From JADJLQ01 sp038251405 (GTDB lineage: Bacteria; Bacteroidota; Bacteroidia; Chitinophagales; Saprospiraceae), in contig JBBSBH010000007.1 of assembly GCA_038251405.1 (NCBI GenBank), forward strand, positions 62,001 through 126,000: a stretch of 64,000 nt of DNA, read 5' to 3'. The notes under the pieces were generated by a model. That model had not been told where the DNA came from. It made no database searches and saw only the letters and a list, made by a program, of their open reading frames with translations. Below, in pieces: positions 19,782-29,632 of the stretch. The translations under genes and the position numbers were made by a program. Every line of letters begins with the position of its first letter. Positions within the stretch are counted from its first letter, which is position 1.

Positions 19782-19877
19782 CGTACACTACCTGTATCAA
19801 AAACGAACACTTTTCATTCAAACCAAAAGTATAATCTTTTGATTCACAATGCAAATAAGCTTTGGCATGGTTCTGAA
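19782..19877 (+). promoter_or_regulatory. Composite enhancer-type promoter element, copy 2
   Basis: CGTACAC starts at 19782 and CGAACACTT at 19804, exactly 22 bp (two helical turns) apart, with TGTATC between. TAATCTTTTGATT at 19832 is, on the minus strand, a full match to the IHF consensus. TTGGCAT starts at 19862, 58 bp after the second half-site, followed by GGTTCTGA. The start codon is 96 bp after TTGGCAT. It precedes the longest uninterrupted run, nine permeases to 41897. Confidence 0.75.
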
Positions 19878-19957
19878 GCTAAACGAAATGAAAGTTAATA
19901 AAAGGGCTAGCTCTAACAAGTATTCCTATTACTAATATCAGATCAAACTGTAAGGCT

Positions 19958-22375
19958 ATGTTTCAAAATTATCTCAAAATCGCCTGGAGAATTCTAATGA
20001 AATCGAAAATGTATTCATTACTAAATATTTCAGGACTGGCGCTTGGTGTATTATGTGCAAGCTATATTTATTTATATGTTGGTAATGAGCTGAGTTATGA
20101 TCGCTTTCATCCTTTGGCAGATAACATATATAGAGTAAACTTTTCTGGTAAACTGGGTGATCAAATAGTAAATACAGCTCAGACACCTAGTCTCGCCGGG
20201 CCTACTTTCAAGGAACAAATACCGGGAGTGAAGAATATGTGCCGGATAAAACCCAATGGGTCTATGGTCATAAAATTAGACCATGTCAGCTTCACTGAAA
20301 CAAAAGTATATTTTGCTGATAGTACGCTTTTTAATCTTTTCAATTTCCCTATATTGCAAGGTGATCCTATGACCGCCTTAAAAGAAACTAATACGGCAGT
20401 GATCACGGCCTCCCTGGCTAAAAAATATTTCGGCCAATCCAATCCAATGGGTCAATCCCTGATAATAGATAACGATGATTTGTATAAAATAACGGCTGTA
20501 ATTCAGGACTTACCGCTTAACTCACATATAGAGGCTGATATGTTTTTGTCCATGACATCCTATAGCGATAGCCGGGTGGAAAATTGGGGGAATACAAATT
20601 ATAACACTTATTTGTTACTGGAGAATGGGGCCAATATTTCGCACATAGCTGAAAGCATATCTTCGATCTTTTACAAAAAATTCGCAGTTGAATTAAGGAA
20701 ATATTTAAATGTCGATATTGAAGAATTTAAAAAAACAGGCAATTTTTTTTATTTAAGCTTAATGCCCATTTCTAAAATTCATCTGTACTCTGACCTGGAA
20801 GGAGAACTTGGTGTTAATGGTAAAAGCACGTATGTATATCTATTTTCAATCATCGGATTTTTAATATTAGCACTAGCTATAATCAATTTTATCAATTTAA
20901 CAACTGCCCTGGCTTCAAAACGTGCAAAAGAAGTAGGTATTAGAAAAGTCACCGGTGCTGTTAAATCGGGACTAACCGGCCAGTTCTTAGGCGAAAGTAT
21001 ATTTATCAGCTTCCTAGCATGGGTAATTGCTATAGTGGGTAGTGCTAGTACATTATCATTGTTTAATGATTTATCAGGTAAGCAGTTCGGCATATCCGAT
21101 TTAATGTCAGTACGTTTTATTTTTAGCTCATTATTCATAGCCTTGCTATCAGGCTTATTGGCTGGAATTTATCCTGCCTTATTTTTAGCATCCTATACAC
21201 CTATCAAAGTATTAAAAGGTATCTCCATCGCCTCCGGCAATAAAAGCATTTTTCGAAATGGGTTGGTAGTTTTTCAGTTTTTCATTACAACGGTTTTACT
21301 GGTATGTTCAGTAGTTGTATTTAATCAATTGAAATATATGCGGGATAGAAATATGGGATTTGATAAAGAACAAATAATGACGGTGAAAAACGCCTATCTA
21401 TTGGGCCAGAGTGCTAAAACGTTTAAAGAAAAATTACTTCAGCAATCTTTTGTAAAAAGCGTGTCCATCACCAACTCTTTGACGGTTACAAACGATCCTA
21501 ATACCAGCAGCATTGTCAAAGGAAGGATAGCTTCTAATGAAAACGCTATACTGGCTGCCAATATTTTTGTGGACGAAGATTATGTAAAAACGATGGGTAT
21601 GAAAATAGCCCAGGGTCGTGATTTTTCTTCTTTAATAACGGGAGATAGTACCTCCGTATTAATCAATGAAGAATTAGCTAAATCATTTGGCTACCCGGAT
21701 CATTATAGTGAAGGTCAGGAGCTTAGCAGGATGGGAGACCAATTAATCACTTACCGTATCATTGGAATTATCAAGAATTTTAATTTCGGAAATTTAAGAG
21801 AAAGGATAAGACCCATGGTCATATACCCATCGCCTTATACGGCTTATGTCAATATTAGGTTTGATGGTAAGGACGCAGCTACCCTTATTAAAAATGTAGA
21901 AGCAACCTGGAAATCCATTGCCGCAGATCAACCATTTTCTTATACTTTCCTCGACCAGTCGTTTAATAATCTTTTTGAAGCGGATCAGAGATTAGGGAGA
22001 ATAATCTCCGTGTTCACTTTTATTTCTATTATTATCGCTTGCCTGGGTTTGCTTGGCCTGGTTACTTATATGGCAGAGCAAAGAATAAAAGAGATCGGTG
22101 TACGCAAAGTATTAGGAGCTGGTGCATTTTCAATTGTAGTCCTATTGTCCAAAGACTTTATACGGCTGGTGATGTTATCCTTTTTATTTGCTATACCGGT
22201 AGCATGGTATAGCATGAATAAATGGCTCCAGGATTTTGCATATCGGATGGATCTTAAATGGTGGATGTTTGCTATAGTAGTCCTGGGAGCTCTTGCCATT
22301 ACGTTTATTTCGGTGAGTTATCAGGCGATAAAAGCTGCTTTTGCAAATCCAATAAAAAGTTTACGAACGGAATAA
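19958..22375 (+). CDS. FtsX/MacB-type ABC permease (805 aa), first of nine-gene run
   Basis: Complete two-half permease starting MFQNYLKIAWRILMKSK. It is the first gene after promoter copy 2. TM2 reads LALAIINFINLTTALAS, without the Cys usual at this position; the adjoining coupling segment is AKEVGIRKVTGA near residue 324 and the second is KEIGVRKVLGAGAF near 711. The first core domain has an extra charged stretch, RKYLNVDIEEFKKTGN, before PISKIHLYSDLEGE. An eight-T run (20743-20750) encodes part of NFFYL. The tail is NPIKSLRTE. The spacer to the next gene is 59 bp. Confidence 0.96.
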   Translation: MFQNYLKIAWRILMKSKMYSLLNISGLALGVLCASYIYLYVGNELSYDRFHPLADNIYRVNFSGKLGDQIVNTAQTPSLAGPTFKEQIPGVKNMCRIKPNGSMVIKLDHVSFTETKVYFADSTLFNLFNFPILQGDPMTALKETNTAVITASLAKKYFGQSNPMGQSLIIDNDDLYKITAVIQDLPLNSHIEADMFLSMTSYSDSRVENWGNTNYNTYLLLENGANISHIAESISSIFYKKFAVELRKYLNVDIEEFKKTGNFFYLSLMPISKIHLYSDLEGELGVNGKSTYVYLFSIIGFLILALAIINFINLTTALASKRAKEVGIRKVTGAVKSGLTGQFLGESIFISFLAWVIAIVGSASTLSLFNDLSGKQFGISDLMSVRFIFSSLFIALLSGLLAGIYPALFLASYTPIKVLKGISIASGNKSIFRNGLVVFQFFITTVLLVCSVVVFNQLKYMRDRNMGFDKEQIMTVKNAYLLGQSAKTFKEKLLQQSFVKSVSITNSLTVTNDPNTSSIVKGRIASNENAILAANIFVDEDYVKTMGMKIAQGRDFSSLITGDSTSVLINEELAKSFGYPDHYSEGQELSRMGDQLITYRIIGIIKNFNFGNLRERIRPMVIYPSPYTAYVNIRFDGKDAATLIKNVEATWKSIAADQPFSYTFLDQSFNNLFEADQRLGRIISVFTFISIIIACLGLLGLVTYMAEQRIKEIGVRKVLGAGAFSIVVLLSKDFIRLVMLSFLFAIPVAWYSMNKWLQDFAYRMDLKWWMFAIVVLGALAITFISVSYQAIKAAFANPIKSLRTE

Positions 22376-22434
22376 AAATAATGCACCTACTGCACGATCT
22401 ATTAATTCATTAGTACCACTAACCATATATCATA

Positions 22435-24828
22435 ATGATCAAAAATTATCTCAAAATCGCCTGGAGAAATCTCCTCAAAAACAAGATGTATTCTGTTATC
22501 AATATTGGGGGACTTGCTGTGGGTATGGCAGTAGCGTTGCTCATTGGACTTTGGATTTATGGTGAATTAAATTTTAACCATGAGTTTAAATATCATAAAA
22601 AAATTGCACAAGTGATGCAACATTTTACCCAAAATGGTGAGGTTACTTCCGATATTTCATTGCCTTATTTAATTGGAGATGTTTTGAAAAAAAATTATGC
22701 TGATGATTTAACAAATATAACGATGTCCTCCTGGAACGGCAGTCATGCCCTTTCTTTCGAAGACAAAGTCTTAATGAAATCAGGTACTTTTTTCGAACCT
22801 TCAGTCATTAATATGTTTTCAATAAAAATGCTGAAAGGATCTGGTGCTTCATTGGATGACATTACTTCTATCCTATTATCTGAGACCACTGCCAGGGCCT
22901 ATTTTGGTGATGCTGATCCATTGAATAAAATGATGAAAATCGATAATATTCTTTCGCTTAAAGTAACCGGTGTTTATAAAGATTTACCTCAAAATTCTTC
23001 CTTTAAGGATGTACAATTTATAGCACCCTGGGCAACATTTGTAAAAGACCAAAGCCTCGAAAAATATGCCGGTTGGCGGTGTAATTGTTTCTTATCATAT
23101 GTTCAAATTAATGAAAATGGAAATTTTGAAAATGTTTCTGCAAAAATTAAAAGTGCAAAGAAATCCTATGCAGATGTATCTGAAGCGAATATGAATCCAG
23201 AACTTTTTTTACACCCCATGGACAAATGGTATTTACAGTCGGAATTCAAAAATGGAAAAATATCTGGTGGTCGAATTGAATATATTTGGTTATTTGGCAT
23301 TCTGGGTGTTTTTGTTCTTTTACTGGCCTGTATTAATTTTATGAATTTAAGTACAGCCCGAAGTGAAAAAAGAGCAAAAGAAGTAGGCATCAGAAAGGCT
23401 ATTGGCTCCGTTAAAAACCAACTTGTTTTTCAGTTTTTTAGCGAATCCATATTAGTTGCTTTTCTTGCTTTTTCCGTTGCCTTATTAGTCACTATACTTT
23501 TTTTACCGTATTTCAATAATATTGCTGGTAAACCAATTTCACTTCCTTGGAATAATCTTAATTTTTGGATGTCATGCTTGCTTTTTACATTTATCACGGG
23601 CGGCATTGCAGGTAGTTACCCAGCACTGTATCTTTCTTCATTCAATCCTGTAAAAGCATTAAAAGGAAGCTTTAAGGTTGGTACATATACCGGACTACTT
23701 CGTAAGATTTTAGTAATTAGCCAATTTAGTATTTCGATTGTAATGATCATTGGCACGGCGATCGTATTTAAGCAAATTCAGTTTGTCAAAAATCGCCCCT
23801 TGGGTTATTCTACCGATGGTTTGATTAGTTTATCCATGACTACCGGGGACATTCATAAATATTTTAATTTGGTAAAAAAAGAATTAAATGAAAATAATTC
23901 CGTTCTTTCAATTACTGAATCCGGAAGCCCCACTACGGCGATTTGGTCAACCAATTCAGGTTTTGATTGGGAAGGCAAGGATCCAAAATTGGCGGTTGAT
24001 TTCCCAAATATTGATGTGGACTATGACTACGGAAAAACAATCGGTTGGCAATTTGTAGCGGGTCGTGATTTTTCAAAAGACTATGGCACTGATTCTGCTG
24101 CATTCATTATTAATGAAGCAGCAGCCAAATTTATGAATTTCAATAAAACCAATGGCCAGTCGGCAATAAATGAGACTATTAAATGGGATAATAATCCATT
24201 TAGGGTTATTGGCGTAGTAAAAAATATGTTGATTGAATCGCCTTATAAAGAGCCCAGGCCCATGCTCTATCATTTACTTCATGGCAATGGAAATATAGTA
24301 ACCATTAAACTAAACCCTTCATTGATTGCAAGAGATGCGCTTCAAAAAATCGAAACCGTTTTTAAAAAATATAATCCATCACAGCCCTTTGAGTACAGCT
24401 TTGTAGATGCCGATTATGCCAATAAATTTGGCGACGAAGAACGGATTGGTAAACTTGCTGCTTTCTTCGCTATTTTAGCAATTTTTATTTCATGTCTGGG
24501 ACTATTCGGTTTGGCAAGTTTTGTAGCGGAGCAGCGTACCAAAGAAATTGGAGTCAGAAAAGTGATGGGTGCAACCGTAGCAAATGTTTGGATTTTGCTG
24601 TCAAAAGAATTTGTGATGCTGGTAACTATTTCATTATTGATAGCTATTCCTATAGCTTATTACTTTATGAATAATTGGATCCAGAAGTACGCCTATCGTA
24701 CTACTATTTCCTGGTGGATATTTATCGTTGCCGGAATTCTTACACTGCTGATTACATTGCTAACGGTAAGTTTTCAGGCAATCAAAGCGGCCATTGCTAA
24801 TCCTGTAAAATCCTTACGAACAGAATAA
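22435..24828 (+). CDS. FtsX/MacB-type ABC permease (797 aa), RWRLYS subfamily
   Basis: Complete two-half permease starting MIKNYLKIAWRNLLKNK. It is the array member closest to the deleted copy at 13523 in its first 135 residues. The subfamily motif is KWYLQSEFKNGKISGGRIEY. The first core domain has a Cys pair in WRCNCF, unusual here and able in principle to form a periplasmic disulfide. Coupling segments are AKEVGIRKAIGS near residue 314 and KEIGVRKVMGA near 703. The tail is NPVKSLRTE. With the gene that follows 10 bp later it forms an ordered pair whose two subfamilies recur, in the same order, at 47957 and 50386. Confidence 0.96.
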   Translation: MIKNYLKIAWRNLLKNKMYSVINIGGLAVGMAVALLIGLWIYGELNFNHEFKYHKKIAQVMQHFTQNGEVTSDISLPYLIGDVLKKNYADDLTNITMSSWNGSHALSFEDKVLMKSGTFFEPSVINMFSIKMLKGSGASLDDITSILLSETTARAYFGDADPLNKMMKIDNILSLKVTGVYKDLPQNSSFKDVQFIAPWATFVKDQSLEKYAGWRCNCFLSYVQINENGNFENVSAKIKSAKKSYADVSEANMNPELFLHPMDKWYLQSEFKNGKISGGRIEYIWLFGILGVFVLLLACINFMNLSTARSEKRAKEVGIRKAIGSVKNQLVFQFFSESILVAFLAFSVALLVTILFLPYFNNIAGKPISLPWNNLNFWMSCLLFTFITGGIAGSYPALYLSSFNPVKALKGSFKVGTYTGLLRKILVISQFSISIVMIIGTAIVFKQIQFVKNRPLGYSTDGLISLSMTTGDIHKYFNLVKKELNENNSVLSITESGSPTTAIWSTNSGFDWEGKDPKLAVDFPNIDVDYDYGKTIGWQFVAGRDFSKDYGTDSAAFIINEAAAKFMNFNKTNGQSAINETIKWDNNPFRVIGVVKNMLIESPYKEPRPMLYHLLHGNGNIVTIKLNPSLIARDALQKIETVFKKYNPSQPFEYSFVDADYANKFGDEERIGKLAAFFAILAIFISCLGLFGLASFVAEQRTKEIGVRKVMGATVANVWILLSKEFVMLVTISLLIAIPIAYYFMNNWIQKYAYRTTISWWIFIVAGILTLLITLLTVSFQAIKAAIANPVKSLRTE

Positions 24829-24838
24829 TAATAAAGTC

Positions 24839-27247
24839 ATGATAAAAAATTATTTTAAAACCGCACTCAGGAATTTAAAGCTTAATAAAAGTTATGCATT
24901 TATTAATACATTAGGATTGGCTGTTGGCATTAGCGCCTGCTTTCTTATTTTTTTAATTGTACAATTTGAAAGCAGCTATGATAATTTTCATCCAGCGAAA
25001 AATAGTATTTATCGCATTGGCAGTGAGTTTCATAACGCAGATGGTATAAGTTATTCTGATGGTGTTGGGTTCCCTGTTGCTAAAGCATTGCGGATTGATT
25101 TCCCCCAGTTAAAAGAAGTGGCTGCTATTGATAAAGAAGGTGGGCAAATAACGGTTGAAAATAAAACCGAAAAATTAAAAACCTTGCAGGAAGATAATTT
25201 TTACTATGCCGAACCACAATTTTTCAGCATGTTCAATTTTGGCTGGCTTGCAGGAGATCCTAAAACATCGTTTAATAATCCGAACAATGCGGTACTTACA
25301 CAAGAAACGGCAGAAAAATATTTTGGCAGCTGGAATACAGCGCTTGGCCAAACAATAAAATATAAAAACAAAGTCCTATATACCATAACCGGAATCTTAA
25401 AAAACCCACCACACAATACAGATTTTCCAATAAGTGTTGTGGTACCCTATTCAGCATTAGAAAATACTTCCAGGAAAAACAACCTTGATGATTGGGTGAG
25501 TACATTCAGCGGCGCTTATACTTTTGTTGTGCTGCCACAGGAATTGCCCGAAACAAAGTTTGATGCACTACTAAAATCATTTGCAAAAAAACATAAACCT
25601 GCAGAGTCTTCAAACGATAGTTACATAGCGCAGCCTCTATCTGAAATGCATTATGATGAACGCTTCGGAAATTATAACCATCATACATTCAGTCATTCGC
25701 TTATAAATGCTTTATCGTTGATAGGAATTTTCCTAATAATAATTGCCTGTGTAAATTTTATAAATCTTGCTACAGCACAGGCTGTAAACCGCTCTAAAGA
25801 AGTAGGTGTACGAAAAGTGTTAGGTAGCAACCGCAAACAACTTGCTTTGCAGTTTTTAGGCGAAACAGCATTGATAGTAATCACGGCGACTATATTGGGT
25901 GTAATTATAGCTGTTGTCGCATTGCCGTCTTTAAATACATTGCTCGAAACACAGATAAGAATAACGTTTGTTAATGATCCATCTGTTATTATATTTTTAT
26001 TATCTGCAGCGGTGCTGGTTACCTTGCTTGCCGGCATTTATCCTGCTGTCATTTTATCAGGTTTCAATCCGATAACTGCTTTAAAAAGCAAGGTAACTGC
26101 TAAAATGGTTGGTGGTATATCTCTACGGCGCGGATTGGTTGTGATGCAATTTGCAATTGCCCAAATCCTTATTATAGGAATGATCATCGTGGTAAGTCAG
26201 ATGAATTTATTCAAGAATGCATCGCTTGGTTTCAGTAAGGCTTCAATTATTAATGTGCCGATAATTAACGATAGCATTAATCTTATAAAAACGGATTACC
26301 TGAGCAATCAATTGCTGAACAATCCAGATATACAAAATGTAAGCTTTAGCTTCGGAAGCCCCTCGGATAATAGTAGCTGGTCGAGTGATTTTAAATTTGA
26401 TCATGCAGCAAAGACCACAAACTTCAATGCAAATCTCAAATGGGCAGATGCCGATTATTTTAAAACATATAACCTTCAATTTGTTGCCGGTCATGCATAC
26501 GACAACAGCGATACAGTACGTGATTTTGTTGTGAATGAAGCACTACTGAGAAAATTAGGAATTACAGATCCGCAGCAAGCAATAGGCAAGCAAATAGATT
26601 TTTGGGATGGTGATAAAGTGGCCAACATTGTGGGCGTTGTAAAAGATTTTAACTCATTTTCTTTACGTGAACCCATTTCACCAGTTGTATTAAGTACGTG
26701 GAAACAAGTGTATCGCACCATCAACATAAAAGTAAACCCAGGCACTGAAAAAGCGGTATTGCCTTTCATTGAAAAATTATGGACAAGTACTTATCCTGAT
26801 AATGTTTACGATTATAAATTTCTCGATCAAAAGATTGCAAATTTTTATAAACAAGAAGACCAGCTTTCACAACTCTATAAAATTTTTGCAGGCATAGCCA
26901 TTTTCATCAGTTGTCTTGGTTTGTATGGATTGGTTTCTTTTATGGCAGTACAGCGTACAAAAGAAATGGGTATCCGTAAAGTGCTTGGTGCATCTGTCCG
27001 CAGTATTGTGTTTTTACTTTCAAAAGAATTTTCATTACTCATTATGGTTGCTTTTGTTATTGCGTCACCCATCGCTTACTACATCATGCAAAAATGGCTT
27101 GAGGATTATAGCTATCGCATTGATTGGGGAGTATCTGTATTTTTATTTACCATCACAGGTTCAATCATCATTGCATGGATAACGGTTGCGCATCGTGCAA
27201 TAAAAACGGCCACAGCAAACCCTGTAAAATCGTTACGAACAGAATAA
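24839..27247 (+). CDS. FtsX/MacB-type ABC permease (802 aa), MAVQRTKE subfamily
   Basis: Complete two-half permease starting MIKNYFKTALRNLKLNK. It shares with the gene at 50386 several traits not seen in the others: MAVQRTKE after TM6, an LS-x-[ML]-H-[YH]-D-x-R motif before TM2 (here LSEMHYDERFGNYNHHTF), and a [DS]-P-x-x-A-I-G-[KQ] turn in the second core. Coupling segments are SKEVGVRKVLGS near residue 319 and KEMGIRKVLGA near 708, with Met in the second. The tail is NPVKSLRTE. Both flanking spacers are 10 bp. Confidence 0.96.
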   Translation: MIKNYFKTALRNLKLNKSYAFINTLGLAVGISACFLIFLIVQFESSYDNFHPAKNSIYRIGSEFHNADGISYSDGVGFPVAKALRIDFPQLKEVAAIDKEGGQITVENKTEKLKTLQEDNFYYAEPQFFSMFNFGWLAGDPKTSFNNPNNAVLTQETAEKYFGSWNTALGQTIKYKNKVLYTITGILKNPPHNTDFPISVVVPYSALENTSRKNNLDDWVSTFSGAYTFVVLPQELPETKFDALLKSFAKKHKPAESSNDSYIAQPLSEMHYDERFGNYNHHTFSHSLINALSLIGIFLIIIACVNFINLATAQAVNRSKEVGVRKVLGSNRKQLALQFLGETALIVITATILGVIIAVVALPSLNTLLETQIRITFVNDPSVIIFLLSAAVLVTLLAGIYPAVILSGFNPITALKSKVTAKMVGGISLRRGLVVMQFAIAQILIIGMIIVVSQMNLFKNASLGFSKASIINVPIINDSINLIKTDYLSNQLLNNPDIQNVSFSFGSPSDNSSWSSDFKFDHAAKTTNFNANLKWADADYFKTYNLQFVAGHAYDNSDTVRDFVVNEALLRKLGITDPQQAIGKQIDFWDGDKVANIVGVVKDFNSFSLREPISPVVLSTWKQVYRTINIKVNPGTEKAVLPFIEKLWTSTYPDNVYDYKFLDQKIANFYKQEDQLSQLYKIFAGIAIFISCLGLYGLVSFMAVQRTKEMGIRKVLGASVRSIVFLLSKEFSLLIMVAFVIASPIAYYIMQKWLEDYSYRIDWGVSVFLFTITGSIIIAWITVAHRAIKTATANPVKSLRTE

Positions 27248-27257
27248 AATATCAGAT

Positions 27258-29621
27258 ATGATCAAAAATTATTTCAAAGTGGCTCTCAGGAATTTGAGAA
27301 AGAATAAAGGTTTTTCTTTCATCAAAATTTTCAGCCTCACCATAGGGCTGTTAGCAGCCATTTTTATATTTCTGTGGGTAGTTGATGAAATGTCTTTCGA
27401 TAAATTTCATACAAATGCCAAGAATATTTACAGGGTAATGACCAACAACAAATATCCTGATGGCAGGATTGAAACATATCCTGCTACCTCTGCACTTTTG
27501 AAAGATGCCATAAAAGCTGATATTCCTGAAGCAGATAAGATAGCATTGATGAGCATGGGAACCGGCGCTTTAATCAGGTTCGAAGCTAACTCCTTTAACG
27601 AGCAGGGCCTTTTTGCCGATTCATCACTGTTTTCGGTATTCAGCTTTCCTCTACTGAACGGAAATCGCCTGAATCCCTTGCAGGACAACGCATCAATCGT
27701 TATTTCTGAAAAACTGGCGAAAAAGCTTTTTGGCAGCATCGATCCTATCGGGAAATCTGTGGAAGTGGATCAAAAAAATGAGTTTATGGTAACAGGCATA
27801 TATACCGATGTTCCTCAAAACTCTAGCCTCCAATTTGATTTCGTATTGCCTATTGAACTTTTTATAAAAGAAAATCCATGGACACAACATTGGAGAAGTG
27901 GAGGCACCCAAACAATGGTAACTTTAAAACCCGGGGCTACATTGGAAAATGCCAATACAAAGATTGCGGGGCTGATTAAAAAGAATTGTAAAGATTGCAC
28001 AACTAGCGCCTTTCTGTCTCCATATACCAGGCAGCACCTCTACAATGAATTTGAAAACGGGAAAACTGCGGGCGGGCGTATAGAACAACTCAGATTGTTC
28101 AGTATTGTGGCTTTTATCATTTTGATTATGGCATGTATCAATTTTATGAACCTTGCCATTGCCCAATCAGCTACACGGAGTCGCGAAATAGGTGTACGGA
28201 AAATAATTGGAGCTAATCGTTCCGGACTGATCACACATTTTATTTTAGAATCGCTGGGTTTGTCGATCATTGCACTGTTGCTTGCCCTGGCCACAGTCCA
28301 ATTTTTACTACCTTTTTTCAATAAAATAACAGAAAAATCTGTAGAGCTGGACTTTACTAGCCCGGTATTTGTTACCGGCATATTAATTATCACTGTAGTT
28401 TGCGGCTTGTTTGCAGGAGGTTATCCCGCTTTTCTTCTTTCATCATTCAAACCAGTTTCCGTTCTGAAAGGTAATACGGCAGCGCCGCTTTCGAGCAATG
28501 GCTTTCGCAAAGCATTGGTGATTGTTCAATTTGTAGCATCTGGTATATTGATTACGGGAAGCATTATCATTTATAAACAAAGCAGATTTATCAGCAATAA
28601 AAACCTCGGTTTTAATAAAGAAAATGTAATCGTTATCAACCGGAATGACAATCTTGGCAAAAACTATACAGCATTTAAAAACGATTTGCTTCAACTTCCT
28701 TCTGTAAAAAGTATAGGCTTTGGAGGAAGCAATATCTTTACTATTCCGATCACCACTACTGACCCTGTGTGGAAGGGTAAGCCCGTAAATTCGTCTATAT
28801 CATTTAAAATATTTCGCTGTGATGCCGGGTTTATTCCTACTATGAACATTGAATTGACTGCAGGCAGAAATTTTTCGGGTATAACCCATCAGGATTCAGC
28901 CAACTATATTATCAACAAAAAAGCAATGGAGATAATGGGGCTTACTCCAGAGAATGTTATTGGCTCCAACCTGGAAATGTGGAACGGTGCAGGAAAGATT
29001 ATTGGGCTGACGAACGACTTTAACAATGATAATCTGCACCATGGTATAGAACCGCTTATCTTTCTTTATTCGGAAGATATTGGTACGAATTACTTTATCA
29101 GGATTGGGGGGAGCACGCCGGTAAATACATCACTCGCATCCATAGAAAAGATATTTAAAAAATACAGCTCTGCTTATCCATTTGAATATTCGTTTCTTGA
29201 CGAGGCTTTTGCAAAGGAGTATCGTATAGAAGCAATCATTGGCAAACTTTCTTTAATCTTCACCACGATTGCTGTACTTATTTCCGCCCTTGGTTTATTT
29301 GGGCTTGCAGCTTTTAACGCCGTGAAAAGAACCAAAGAAATCGGTATACGCAAAGTATTAGGCGCATCTGTTTCAAGTGTTGTGCTATTGTTATCAAAAG
29401 ACTTTATTAAGCTGGTACTGATTGCTATTGTAATCGCAGCACCGATTGCCTGGTACATTATGCAAAACTGGCTGCAAAGCTTTGCTTATCGCATATACAT
29501 CAGTTGGTGGATGTTTGCTCTTGCTGGATTTGTTGCGATATTAATAGCATTGTTAACAGTAAGCTTTCAGGCAATCAAAGCAGCAATCGCTAATCCGGTA
29601 AAATCATTACGAACAGAATAA
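27258..29621 (+). CDS. FtsX/MacB-type ABC permease (787 aa), shortest complete copy
   Basis: Complete two-half permease starting MIKNYFKVALRNLRKNK. The first core domain is compact and contains a Cys pair, KKNCKDCTT, before RQHLYNEFENGKTAGG; this GGRIE stretch links it to the genes at 22435, 39492 and 58008. Coupling segments are SREIGVRKIIGA near residue 308 and KEIGIRKVLGA near 693. In the second core, the usual VVKDFN is replaced by LTNDFNNDNLHHGIEP. The tail is NPVKSLRTE. Its DNA is visibly richer in G+C than that of the left-hand run. Spacers are 10 and 11 bp. Confidence 0.96.
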   Translation: MIKNYFKVALRNLRKNKGFSFIKIFSLTIGLLAAIFIFLWVVDEMSFDKFHTNAKNIYRVMTNNKYPDGRIETYPATSALLKDAIKADIPEADKIALMSMGTGALIRFEANSFNEQGLFADSSLFSVFSFPLLNGNRLNPLQDNASIVISEKLAKKLFGSIDPIGKSVEVDQKNEFMVTGIYTDVPQNSSLQFDFVLPIELFIKENPWTQHWRSGGTQTMVTLKPGATLENANTKIAGLIKKNCKDCTTSAFLSPYTRQHLYNEFENGKTAGGRIEQLRLFSIVAFIILIMACINFMNLAIAQSATRSREIGVRKIIGANRSGLITHFILESLGLSIIALLLALATVQFLLPFFNKITEKSVELDFTSPVFVTGILIITVVCGLFAGGYPAFLLSSFKPVSVLKGNTAAPLSSNGFRKALVIVQFVASGILITGSIIIYKQSRFISNKNLGFNKENVIVINRNDNLGKNYTAFKNDLLQLPSVKSIGFGGSNIFTIPITTTDPVWKGKPVNSSISFKIFRCDAGFIPTMNIELTAGRNFSGITHQDSANYIINKKAMEIMGLTPENVIGSNLEMWNGAGKIIGLTNDFNNDNLHHGIEPLIFLYSEDIGTNYFIRIGGSTPVNTSLASIEKIFKKYSSAYPFEYSFLDEAFAKEYRIEAIIGKLSLIFTTIAVLISALGLFGLAAFNAVKRTKEIGIRKVLGASVSSVVLLLSKDFIKLVLIAIVIAAPIAWYIMQNWLQSFAYRIYISWWMFALAGFVAILIALLTVSFQAIKAAIANPVKSLRTE

Positions 29622-29632
29622 AACTTAAAATC